DNA from: Schoenoplectus triqueter
Lineage: Eukaryota; Streptophyta; Magnoliopsida; Poales; Cyperaceae
Assembly (NCBI GenBank): GCA_964058805.1
Contig: CAXKVV010002148.1
Span: 124,001-188,000, forward strand
Direction of reading: 5' to 3'
DNA length: 64,000 bases
Shown here: positions 32,945 to 43,883 of the stretch, in pieces
How positions within the stretch are numbered: position 1 is the first letter of the stretch
How the letters are laid out: the number at the start of each line of letters is the position of its first letter
The notes under the pieces: model-generated
The model's database searches: none
Seen by the model: the letters and a program-made list of their open reading frames with translations, nothing else
What the model was told of the DNA's origin: nothing
Program-made: the position numbers and the translations under genes

Positions 32945-35900
32945 ATAAAACCCAGGTAAAACTTGACAAACCCGACCCAAAACTCGGATAACCCGTGTGA
33001 AACCCGCCTCAAACCCGAAAAAATTCGGGTAACTTTATGTCACATCCAACCCAACCCGCCATGAAAACCCGGCTTTCAACCCGGGTAACCCGGTTACCCG
33101 TTAAAACCCGGTAACTTTATAAAAAAGTTACTTTTCAATTTGAATTAAAAAAAATGTAAAAAAAATTCAAAAAATTCAAAAAATAAATAAAAACTACCCC
33201 ATTTTCTCTAAAATGCTATCTCATTTCTTCTCAAACTCTCTCTTCTCAATTCTCATATTTCAATATTTCTCAATTGATTTCATATTGTCAAATTCTTAAA
33301 TTTTAATTTTGTAATTTCAAATAAAATAAAAAATAGTTATAGTATTGTTAAATATTTATTATTGTCATTCCACAAGAAGTGAAGCAAAAAAAAAGAGCAG
33401 TGTTAAAAATTTTCACTATCTTTCGACTCCAACGATATTCAAAAGTTAGTTATTAATTTCTCAATCGTAAAAATTAGTTAAAATTAGTGTTAGTTTTACT
33501 AAAATTAAATAAAATATTGTTGTAGTTTAATTAGATTTAATGTAGTTATATTTGTTTTTCAATTTATTTATTTATTTATTATGTTACATTCATTTTGTTA
33601 TTTTCTTTTCTTGTTGCATTTTTTAACATAGAATAAAATGTGACATTATTTATTTCTGTTAAATTTTAGAATAATTTTAATTTTATTTTTTATGTACATT
33701 CTTTATTTTTATCATTAGTTTCATTATTTAATTTATGTTACATTCTTTATTTTTTATTATTAATTTTATTATTTAGTTTATGTTACATTCTTTATTTCTT
33801 ATCATTAGTTTCATTATTTAGTTTATGTCACATTCCTTATTTTTTTATAATTAATTTATTTTTCATTCTTTATTTTTTTATAATTAGTTTATTTTATATT
33901 CTTTATTTTTTTATAATTAGTTCATTTTAATTAGTTTATATTACATTTTTTAATTTCTTTTATGTTATAATTTCTTTAATTTTTTTGAATGTTATTTTTC
34001 TTGAGCAATATCAAATGTCATCTCTCAATCGCTCTCATACCGAAGAAATAACGCATCAGTTTAGCATTGAAATATTTGGTGAACAAATAAGTGAATAAAA
34101 TTATACATCACAAAATCCTAACCCTCTGCAACCATACTATCAAAAAAATACTAACCCTCCGGATCCATATTATCAACAATTTCCACAATAATATTATCCA
34201 TCACAAAATCCTCACCCATCATCATCATATAAAATGCCAGTGTATCTTAATTATCAACCGCCAATCACTTCCTTTATGCTGGATAAGCTTCTACCTCAAA
34301 TCCCTCGAGTTCTCAGTACAACACTGACACAACAACTAGTACTGAATATCCACCGCTACATCCAACACAAACACCTGAGTCAAGCATCTTGCAATCACCT
34401 GACATAGCTGGACCCAACAAGAGAAGAAAGAGAGCTCCCCTCTCGTACGATGCACCTTGGTGGCGCTATTACAATCAAACTTAGGTCACGATGGTATTCT
34501 ACTAAGTGCACGATGTAAGGTTAGTAATTACAAAACTTTTTATAATTATATAATAAAAAATAGTTTAAGTCAATTTAAAAAATATATCGATAAACACATA
34601 GCAAAAAATGAAGAACCCAAAGAAAGACCCGATTCTCGTATGGTACAAAGTTGTTTGAACTCGGACGTTACTAGAACACATATCAAATATGATGAAAAAA
34701 GTATATTAAGTGAGTTTACCCAGTATATATCCAAAAAGGAACAACCAATAAGTATGGGTTATTGTACCAATTTTGTCCGATTGATGATTAGATGTTGTGG
34801 TCAACCATTATACAAAATATTTCATCATAATATAAAAGTATACGAGTTAAAAAAAATAGTATATCGAACGAAAAAATGAATTACTAGCCATATTTACAGT
34901 TGCAACAAATAAAATATCAATTACATCCGATATATGATCTGCCGGTAAACATGGTCTTAGATATAGTTGTGTTACTACCCATTATATTGATCATAATTGA
35001 ATTTTATAAAAAATAATCATAAGTTTTCAAAACATAGATTATCCGCACAACGCACAAATTATTTATCAATTTATTATAAATATATTGCATGAGTATAATT
35101 TAAAAAGAGATTTAGAGAATAAAGTATTTTTAATTTATTTTGATAATGCAAGCAATATATTAAATCTATTAACTATTTTATACATGCACTAAACCCAATT
35201 ATGGATGGTAGGATATTTCACCTAAAATGTGCATGTTATACTCTTAGCTTAACTGTTAAGGCGGGTATGAAAACAACCGTCATTGATAATTTAATTTATA
35301 AATTTAAAAATGATTTTCACCATATTTATTTGAATAATATAAGAAAATAAAATTTTCATGTCTTGTGTGTAAGATTAAAATTGAGTAAGTTAAGAGTACC
35401 GTAGAACATAGATACACGTTAGAATTCAATATATAGAATGTTACAATGTGTCATTCCATACAAACATATTATAAGTGAGAGCCTACATAACTCACCCAAA
35501 GGATTACACTTGTCATGCTCCGCGGGAGAATGGGAACAACTGGAATAATTTCGGGCTTTTCTTGAAGTTTTTCTTTAATGCAACCGTCAAATTATCATGC
35601 TCATACACACCGTCTGCGCATATATTGTTTCAACATCTCTACTTGATCTCCAAGGTTAGTTTCTTTTTCATCTTTATATTTATTTCATTATAAATTTCAA
35701 TTTATTTCATTACTAATTGATTTTATTATTTTTAAGGTGTATCATGACTTGGAGGATATAAAAATTCATCGAATCACGGAGGATATGCACACGGACTCCT
35801 CCCTTGCATCGATTGTAGTATTCATGGAGAAAAAATTTCTCAAATATTAGAAAGAAGTACTTCTCATTACCATAATCGTAAATTATCTGCATCATTCATT

Positions 35901-36760
35901 CAAGAAGAATTACACATAAGATTGCTTCAATGATTTAAGAAGAATTTAAATTTATCATATACCAGAGAGGAACAACATGTGACCTCCGCATTGGAGGATA
36001 TGTTCAACCTATACAACACCCAAATTCGTACAACCCAAGTGAATCAACCTTCTTTTTTGAATCCTCGTAACATTAGGTATTAAACTCTAATATATTTATA
36101 ATATTAAAAATTAAATATTATTGTGAGACTTATATTTTTATGTTTTTGAATCATAATAGAAGCAATAGTCGATCTACATTGTTGGGAGACTTAGAGGAAT
36201 ATGACGACTCTCAAATACAAGTAAACATGAATGAGCTAATTAGCTATTGTTTAGGAAGCATGGATCTCGAAGGCATTGACATCCTCAATTATTGGAAGAT
36301 GAATTAAACTGTCTATCCAACTCTTGCCATGATGGCCCGTATCATATTTGTTGTGCTCGTGTCAACCGTCCCTTTCAAATCCTATTTTAGTTCAATAAAT
36401 AAGATTCTAACCGATAAACACTGCAGATTATGTGCAAATACTTTCGAGTGACTCGTATGCTTGAAAGATTGGTTTGATGCAGAACAACGCAATCAATATG
36501 CACCCATTGAAGCACCATCATCCGGTGAATTTATGACAGACACGAATGGAGACTCAGATGGTATTTCAGAAAATGATCTTTGATATATGAACCCTAACTT
36601 CTAGATTTACAGTGTCGGTATGTATTTCTAAACTCTTTTTATTTATTTTTGTCTATTTTTTATATTTTTCTATTTGTAATAGAATTTTTATTGCCTTTTT
36701 GAATTTTTTTTCAATGTACATTACTAACAAGAAAATGGCTAGAACTTCGTCTATGTAATT
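32945..36760 (+). mobile_element. hAT (Ac-like) transposon remnant
   Basis: Starts with a dense ACCCG/CCCGG repeat region (32945-33120), typical of hAT subterminal DNA, and carries a decayed transposase downstream. The 3' subterminal region may include the GCCGGTTCCAAGCCCG patch near 36765. Exact terminal inverted repeats and an 8-bp target duplication were not found. Confidence 0.7.
34400..36585 (+). pseudogene. hAT family transposase, heavily mutated
   Basis: Pieces in several frames follow the order of a plant Ac-type transposase. Near 34410-34620 are BED-finger-like residues (NKRRKRAP, YIDKHIAKN). Near 35190-35270 is FHLKCACYTLSLTVKAG. At about 35560-35660 is FLKFFFNATVKLSCSYTPSA, the conserved core helix region. 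At 36230-36480 is the C-terminal dimerisation domain (DILNYWKMN, YPTLAMMARI, VSTVPFKSYF, LVCLKDWF). Stops and shifts lie between and within them (for example after WKMN). No active protein is possible. Confidence 0.85.
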
Positions 36761-37840
36761 TTATATAGCCGGTTCCAAGCCCGAATAAAGGAAGAGCGTA
36801 ACTTTATTTTTGACTATTTTATTTTAATTTTATAATAATTTATTTGAATTTTTTGTCAATTTATTTGATTTTCAAAATAAAACCGAAAAAAATATTTTTA
36901 TTTTATTTAAATTTTTAATATTTTATTTCAAGTTATATCATTTTATTTAAGGAGAAAAAATCACTGAATAAAAATGAGTATTCTATAATTTTTATCTTAT
37001 CATGATCTATTTTGGTTGTGAGGACCTAAGAGTTGTATTCTTCTCGTTGTCAGGAGCGAAACGAGTCTAAAAACGCTAAAAAACTCTAAATGAATCTCTC
37101 AGAAACTGCAAATAATCGTCAGGACATCAGCCTGAAAACACAAATAGGTACAGACCGATCCAAAATTGGTTCGGACCGAACCACTAGCTTTCCAGAGGCG
37201 GTCTTCTGTCAGGGATGGGGCTCAGACCGATCCAAATTGGGGCTGAAATTTATTTCGGTCATATCTTGCTCATTTGTAGTCTGTTTCATCTCCGGTTTGC
37301 GTCGTTCTTCTCCATTTTTAATGAATTTCAATCTAAACCTGAAAAATTATCAAAACTAATTTAGTACCTTGAACTTAATAATTTAAACTCTAAATTAAAC
37401 CTAATTAACTCTAATTAACCCTAAAAAGCTAAGTTTTGAGATTAAACCACATCTAAAATATATATTTAAATCCTTTTATCAGTTGTAAAAAAATCGAACA
37501 AAATAAAAAATGAAAATTGTTCAAGAATATTAATGGTTATATATTTTGAATATTTTTCAATAATTATTTTATGATTTTAGAATTTTTGAGAATTTATTTG
37601 AGTTACTTTTGAATTTTGAAAAAAAAAAACTATGCGGCTCAAAACAGAACTGGACCAGACTCACTCCGTCCTTCACCCGATCCGTCCCGCCTCATCGACC
37701 CGTCCGACTCATGGTCCTATGAAGATTGTGACCGCACCCTCTCAAGACCAATCCGTCCCGTCTAACCTGTTTACTCGTCCTAACCCATCCCGATCAAACC
37801 CGTCTCACCGTCCGAATTAGCCCCGTCCCATTTTTAATAC
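36761..37840. other. Repeat-derived non-coding DNA
   Basis: At 37140-37245 the motif AGACCGATCCAAA occurs twice beside TCGGACCGAACC, as in some plant LTR-element leaders. At 37635-37835 a C-rich run of CCGTCC/CCCGTC motifs resembles the subterminal region of a hAT element. The plus-strand frame there (62 codons) is low-complexity Ser/Pro/Arg. No ends could be defined. Confidence 0.35.
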
Positions 37841-38496
37841 ACTACTGACCTCTAACCTGCTAAAAAGACATTAATGTCACCAACTGCATCTGTACTTTAA
37901 TATAACTTCACAAATGGAGTCCAGCGATCAACAAATTGGGAGCACCGGTAATTAATTCAATCGGCCACATGAAAATGAAGGGGAAAAAATGAGGCCTAGT
38001 CGGAAAAAAATTCAGTTAGCTATGTGGACCGTATTTTTTTTCGGTCCTCTCTATTCCATCGAAAATATGTTTAAATCAGTGCTTACACTTGTACCACCAA
38101 CAAAACTATTAGGCCTATTTACTAAAATGAAAACCCTTTAAATTGAGAATTTAAAATACAAATATTGTACTATGGAAATTCGGACACTAGGAAAAGGAAC
38201 AGCATGACAGCACATAATCTTGTAATATTGATGACCACCAAAATACCTTATTAAGTTATAGGGGCCCCCAAGTTATAACCAAATGCCAGCATACATTTTG
38301 AGAAGGCTAACAAACATGCCTCTTTTGAAAAAGGAGAGTAAACTGGCGAACACAATTTATATGCACTTGTTTCAAAATGTTGATTGAATGCATGGCTCCA
38401 AAACTGTAGGTTATGCAGGATTTTTATGCTCATTTAAATTTAACGTATCCATTCAATAACACATTTGATTTTTTTTTTTCGAAAAGCGTAAATTTC
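37841..38496. other. Presumed upstream region of the DFO-like gene, before the copia insertion
   Basis: Ordinary AT-rich DNA without a recognised feature. Because the copia element at 38497-43787 split this stretch from the DFO-like gene, it probably held that gene's promoter. This is inference from position and orientation only. Confidence 0.4.
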
Positions 38497-38795
38497 TGAC
38501 AAAAGTAAAGAACACAATCACTCCCAAGAATCTCCCTTCCCTCCCTTTATTTATTGATCCATAAAATTGTGTTACATTGGTTTTTTGTATTTTCGAATTA
38601 CAGTCTTTCTTTCACAAATCGTCCATGTATCTAGTGTGAGTACAGACTAGCAATCTTCTCATTTAAGGAAGTAAACTACAGCCTATCAATTACATTGGAG
38701 ACATTCCTCCAATTCTTGATTCCTGCCTTAATCTGTTGATGCGCATGATTAAGCTTCCAATTCTGTTCCAACGTGTCATAGTGCCTATCCTGACA
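38497..38795 (-). repeat. 3' LTR of the copia element
   Basis: 299 bp, bounded by TG...CA and adjacent to the polypurine tract at about 38796-38810. Near-identical to 43491-43787. Confidence 0.97.
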
Positions 38796-38802
38796 CTCCC
38801 CC

Positions 38803-41800
38803 TCACTGTGGCACGTATATATCCTTCATTTTTAGTTTCTCGAGTGCCTTGTTAAACTCCCTACTTGCCACGACCTTGGTGAGGATATCAGCAACCTGTT
38901 CATGTGACCTCAAAAATGGCAAAGAAATAAGTTTAGCGTCAATTTTTTCTTTAATAAAATGTCTGTCTACCTCTATGTGTTTGGTTCTGTCATGTTGAAC
39001 CGGATTCTGTGATATTTGGATTGAAGCCTGGTTATCACAGAATAATTTCATCTCCTCCGTTAGATCATATCCAATTTCTTCTAGTAGTTTTTTTAACCAC
39101 ATTAGTTCCTGTACTCCATTGCGAATACCTCTGAATTCTGCCTCAGCACTCGACAGAGCCACTGTGTTTTGCTTCTTACTTTTCCAGGTTACCAAGTTTC
39201 CACCAAGAAAAGTGAAATAACCTGATCTTGATTTTCTATCATCAACATCTCATACCCAATCTGCATCAGTGTATCCTTCAACATTCGTGTGTCCATTCTT
39301 TCCAAATGTCACACCTTTACCTGGGGTTCCTTTGAGATATCGTATGATTCTAACAACAGCATCCATATGTTCTTCCTTGGGGTCATGCATATACTGACTC
39401 ACAATTCCTACTGCATATGCAATGTCTGGTCGTGTATGTGACAAGTAAATCAACTTCCCTACTAATTTTTTATACCTTTCTTTATTGGTAGGTATTTGAT
39501 CCTGCTTATTGCTAAGCTTTACACTTTGAACCATTGGTGTTTCAGCAGGTGTACATTCAAGCATACCTGTTTCAGCTAAGAGATCAAGTATGTACTGTCT
39601 TTGAGAAAGGGTTATACCAGTTTTATTTCGAGAGACTTCAATTCCCAAGAAATACTTTAGACCTCCTAGATTTTTCATTTCGAATTCTTGATTCAGTTTT
39701 CCTTCAAGTCTCTCAATTTCAACCTTGTCATTCCCTGTAATAATCATATCATCGACATAGATTATTAAAATTGTAATTTTACCTTTAGATCTCTTGAAGA
39801 ACATTGTATGATCCGAGTCCCCCTGTTGATAGTCATAGCTCTTCATTGCCATACAAAACTTTCCAAACCAGGCTCTCGGTTATTGTTTCAGCCCATATAA
39901 CGCCTTCTTAAGCTTGCAAACTTTCGATTTTGACTCTTGACTTCTGTATCCAGGTGGCATGTCCATATATATATCCTCTTTCAGGTCACCGTGTAGAAAT
40001 GCATTTTTCACGTCAAACTGGTGTAGTGGCCAATCAAAGTTTGCTGCAAGAGATAAAATAACCCTAATAGTATCCAATTTAGCTACAGGTGAGAACGTTT
40101 CTTCGTAATCAATTCCATAGGTTTGAGTGTACCCTTTAGCGACTAACCGGGCCTTGTACCTGTCTATTTCTCCCTTTTCATTATATTTAATAGTATAGAC
40201 CCATTTACACCCCACAGTTTCTTTCCCTTCAGGTAGGTCTACTATTTCCCAAGTGTCATTTTTCTTAAGGGCATTCATTTCAGATTCCATTGCATCAACC
40301 CAATTTTTTTCACTCAATGCTTCATCTAATTTTCCTGGTATCTTGATTGAAGATAATTGATTAGCAAAATTCCGTAGCGGTGCTAGTATAGTTAGAAATT
40401 GGATATTTAGCTTCTGTACTAGACCCATCTTCTGGTACATATCTCTTTGGTGGTTTTCCTCTTGTTGTTCTAACAGGTAATTTAAAACTTGAGTGAGTTG
40501 TACGTACCTGAGGATGCTTCTCTAGGATAATTGGCTCTGGAGTGGACTGTATTACTATTCCTTCAGCGGGCTGAGATACGAGACTCGGTTGTCTTGCAGA
40601 TCCAGTCGAATCCAGTTGATCTAGATCAGCTTCGTTCACATCTGGACTCGGTTCGTCCATCTGCTGTTCCTCCATGTTGAGCCGAGTAGATTCAAACGGC
40701 CCAGTGTATTGATCCGAAGGCATAGTGGGTTCGGTTTCAACCAGATTGGGCTGAGTCTGATTTTCATAATTTTCGTTTATAGTTAGGAATGATAGATTCG
40801 AGTTTTGGTCATTTTCCATCTCCCCCTGACTCAAAACCAAGGAATGTTCAAAATAAAACTCATTTTCAAAAAAAGTAACATCCATTGTGGTGTAAAACTT
40901 TTGACTAGATGGATTGTAACATCTGTATCCCTTTTGAAATGAGTTAAAACCAAGATATACACATTTTATGGCATTGGCATCTAGTTTTGTTCGATGAGAC
41001 TTTTGTATATGAACGTAAACCGTACAACCAAAGATTCGAGGAGGTAAATTTAAACAGGATGGAATGTTCACAAACTGAGAAAAAACTTGCAATGGAGTTT
41101 TGAAATCATTGGCCTTAGTCGGCATCCGATTTGTTAAATATGTGGCAACCATAACAGCCGTATCCCAGAGATAAATTGGTACCTTGCTTTCAAACAATAT
41201 AGCTCTGGTTGTTTCTAATAAATGTCTATTTTTCCGTTCGGCTACACCGTTTTGTTGAGGGGTACCTACACACGATGTTTCATGCAAAATACCCTTCTCC
41301 TTGAAAAAATTAGTAAGTGCTTTATTCACATACTCGGTTCCGTTATCACTTCTAACCATCTTAATGTTTTTATCAAATTGTGTCTCTACCATCTTGTAAA
41401 ACTCTTGAAACATTTTTGCCACTTCATCTTTGTGTTTTAGTAAGTAAAGCCATGTCATGCGAGTGCAATCATCTATAAACATGACATACCATCTATTACC
41501 ATTCTTTGATATGACCAGGGATGGTCCCCAAACATCAGTATGAATAAGATCAAAAGGATTACAGGTTTTAGTCATGCTATCATGATAAGAAGTCCTATGA
41601 CTCTTTGCTTCAATGCAAGTGTGACACGAAAAATCTTTATCATTTATTCCATTAAACAAATGAGGAGAGAGTTTTTTCAAATACCCAAAGGATGGGTGCC
41701 CTAGTCTTTTATGCCATAACATTATTTTTTCCTTCTTCTCATCTTCCATACTTCCAGCAAGATAGGCTTTGCCATTCTTCCAGTCTTCAAAGTAATATAG

Positions 41801-42111
41801 TCCATCCCGTTTAGTACCATGGCCAATTATCCTCTTGGAGAGAAGATCCTGGAAAACACAGTGATCTGGATACATTAATGCCACACAATTTAAATCCTGT
41901 GTAAGTTTTCCAACAGAAATTAACTGAGTTGAGAGAGACGACACAAGTAATGCGTCATTAAGAGATACATCAGAGGACAATTTAATATCTCCTGCATTAC
42001 TGGGTATATTTTCCCATTAGCATTGATTATACCACTTTTATGTGCCCTTTTTGTATTAATCATTTCTTCATGCTGAAATGTCATATGATCGGAAGCTCCT
42101 GAATCTATGAT
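38803..42111 (-). pseudogene. Copia pol (protease-integrase-RT-RNase H), interrupted
   Basis: Protease motif DSGASDHMT lies just after a TAG at about 42109-42111, in frame with gag, where relatives have Trp. Integrase holds the H-H-C-C finger (LWHKRLGH ... CHTCIEAK) and core motifs HTDVWGP, RSDNGTEYVN and TPQQNGVAERKNR at about 41600-41180. RT holds [14 protein letters not shown] and YVDDM at 40210-39750. RNase H holds YTDADW, SSAEAEFRG, CDNQASI and DILTK at 39280-38850. Breaks: the TAG above, a frameshift near 41985-42000, another near 40400, a TAA within GLKQ/PRAWFG at about 39880 and a TGA after TDADWV at about 39248. Several look like single-base changes, consistent with a fairly young insertion. 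Confidence 0.9.
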
Positions 42112-43386
42112 CTAATTTTTTAAACGACTATCTGTACTTAAGATTTGCGCACCATTATTTGATGTACTCAGATGACAATTTCCAGAAATTTGTTTGAACT
42201 CTTTACCTTGGCTACTGCTACCCATGACCTCACCTGAACCATGCTTCGTACCAGCGGCAAGGCCTCCAGTGGCTAGTCCCAACTCTTTAGGCACACTGGG
42301 CTTGGCCTGCTCCTGTGCGGGTTGTCCTCCAGCAGGGTGACCTGAGCTAGCCGCTGCCATATTGGATCTCCTTTTGCTCCCTTCACCTTGTGTATTCTTC
42401 CGATCTTTCCACCACTCGGGATATCCAATTACTTCAAAGCAATTCTCTCTAGTGTGTCGAGTTTTACCACAGCTTGTACATTTCAGTTTTGATTTGTCAG
42501 TATGTATAAAGTTTTTGCTTTGAAAGTTAGAAAGTTTACCAGATTTGTATCCTTTGGAAACCATAGCAAACGAGTTAGGAGCTGCTCCATCTTTTAGCAT
42601 GATCCCTTGACGAGTAGCCTCTCGCCTTATGTAACCATATGCTTGCTCTACCGAAGGAAACGGACTGAGCTGCACTACCTGTGCTCTTATGCTATCTAAA
42701 GTATCATCAAGTCCGTCAAGAAGAGTATACACCCGTTGTTTTTGAACAAAGGTGTTGAACTTTGCAATATCGACGGCATGCTCCATGGGATTTGGACAAC
42801 GAAAGTCAATTTCCTGCCACAAGCCTTGAAGCTCGTCAAAAAACGCCTCAACAGGCCGCCCATCTTGTTTGACACGTGCTACTTGACGTTTAAGAGCATA
42901 CACGTGAGCTTCATCATTATTGTCATAGTAAGTCGTTGCAATGGCCTTCCACACATCCTTTGCGATCGGATACCGGATATAACTCCCCCTCAATCGAGGT
43001 TCAAGGGAATTAATTATCCAGCCTTTCACCACTACATCTTCTGTGATCCATTTCTGGTACGAGGCATCTTGCCCGGATGGGGGTGTTGGTTCTCCAGTTA
43101 GGTGCCGCATTCTCGCACGGCCGCGAATATACATCTCCACAGCTTGACACCAAAAAGAGTAATTCGTGCCATCGAACTTTACATCAATAGGACTAGAGTG
43201 TAGAATGCCCTCGGTCATGGCAATAGGGTGCGGTACAAGCTGTGTCGCTGGTTGAGGGTTGTTCATTGCAGCCACTTGCATAGCCGCCATTTGCTGCATC
43301 ATTCTAGCCATTTGCTCAATCAGAGTCGCAGTCGACGTTGTCTCAGATGAACCATCAACAGGGTCTTTCTCTGAAGGGTTGGTCAT
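42112..43386 (-). CDS. Copia gag polyprotein
   Basis: 424 residues from ATG at 43384-43386 (MTNPSEKD); the longer open frame to 43413 has no ATG. It forms the capsid of the virus-like particle. The N-terminal half has the plant gag pattern (KFDGTNYSFW, GRARMRHLTG, VWKAIATTYYD). Near the C-terminus a zinc knuckle CTSCGKTRHTRENC fits CX2CX4HX4C. It ends at a TAG immediately before the protease motif, so here gag is uncoupled from pol. Regulation is presumably from the LTR. Confidence 0.9.
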   Translation of the reverse strand: MTNPSEKDPVDGSSETTSTATLIEQMARMMQQMAAMQVAAMNNPQPATQLVPHPIAMTEGILHSSPIDVKFDGTNYSFWCQAVEMYIRGRARMRHLTGEPTPPSGQDASYQKWITEDVVVKGWIINSLEPRLRGSYIRYPIAKDVWKAIATTYYDNNDEAHVYALKRQVARVKQDGRPVEAFFDELQGLWQEIDFRCPNPMEHAVDIAKFNTFVQKQRVYTLLDGLDDTLDSIRAQVVQLSPFPSVEQAYGYIRREATRQGIMLKDGAAPNSFAMVSKGYKSGKLSNFQSKNFIHTDKSKLKCTSCGKTRHTRENCFEVIGYPEWWKDRKNTQGEGSKRRSNMAAASSGHPAGGQPAQEQAKPSVPKELGLATGGLAAGTKHGSGEVMGSSSQGKEFKQISGNCHLSTSNNGAQILSTDSRLKN

Positions 43387-43478
43387 CTCGGAAGAATGAG
43401 AGAAGCACACCAAGAGACAAGTTACCTAGTTCACCTTTGGCATAGTCATCAGCAAACAGATATCTGAATCGTTTTCAT

Positions 43479-43490
43479 GCTCTGATACCA
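43479..43490 (-). other. Copia primer-binding site
   Basis: TGGTATCAGAGC on the minus strand, directly after the 5' LTR, complementary to the 3' end of plant initiator methionine tRNA. Confidence 0.95.
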
Positions 43491-43787
43491 TGACAAAAGT
43501 AAAGAACACAATCATTCCCAAGAATCTCCTTCCCTCCCTTTGTTTATTGATCCATAAAATTGTGCTACATTGGTTTTTTGTATTTTCGAATTACAGTCTT
43601 TCTTTCACAAATCGTCCTGTATCTAGTGTGAGTACAGACTAGCAATCTTCTCATTTAAGGAAGTAAACTACAGCCTATCAATTGCATTGGAGACATTCCT
43701 CCAATTCTTGATTCTTGCCTTAATCTGTTGATGCGCATGATTAAGCTTCCAATTCTGTTTCAACGTGTGATAGTGCCTATCCTGACA
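43491..43787 (-). repeat. 5' LTR of the copia element
   Basis: 297 bp, TG...CA ends, flanked on its outer side by the target duplication ATTTC (43788-43792). Confidence 0.97.
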
Positions 43788-43883
43788 ATTTCTAACTGAA
43801 ATACTGAATCTGGGGTTACTGTCTCGAAGAATCAGCATTTTTCAAAATCAAAATCAAAATCAAAAGCGAATAAAAAGGAAATT

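Larger units (their letters stand above)
38497..43787 (-). mobile_element. Complete Ty1-copia retrotransposon with LTRs, PBS, PPT and TSD
   Basis: LTRs at 38497-38795 and 43491-43787 (299 and 297 bp) start TGTCAGG and end TTTTGTCA in element orientation and differ by about seven substitutions and two single-base indels. The 5' LTR is followed by the PBS TGGTATCAGAGC (initiator-Met tRNA type). A purine tract CAGTGAGGGGGAG precedes the 3' LTR. The 5-bp target duplication ATTTC lies at 38492-38496 and 43788-43792. Gag and pol lie between in copia order (protease, integrase, RT, RNase H). The structure is intact but the frame is broken, so it could move only with proteins from another copy. Confidence 0.97.

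Noticed and set aside
34091..34327. His/Ile-rich 78-codon frame as a histidine-rich peptide
   Set aside because: It is an out-of-frame reading of the hAT transposase N-terminal region.
37632..37820. Pro/Arg/Ser-rich 62-codon frame
   Set aside because: It translates a CCGTCC/CCCGTC motif run that looks like transposon subterminal DNA.
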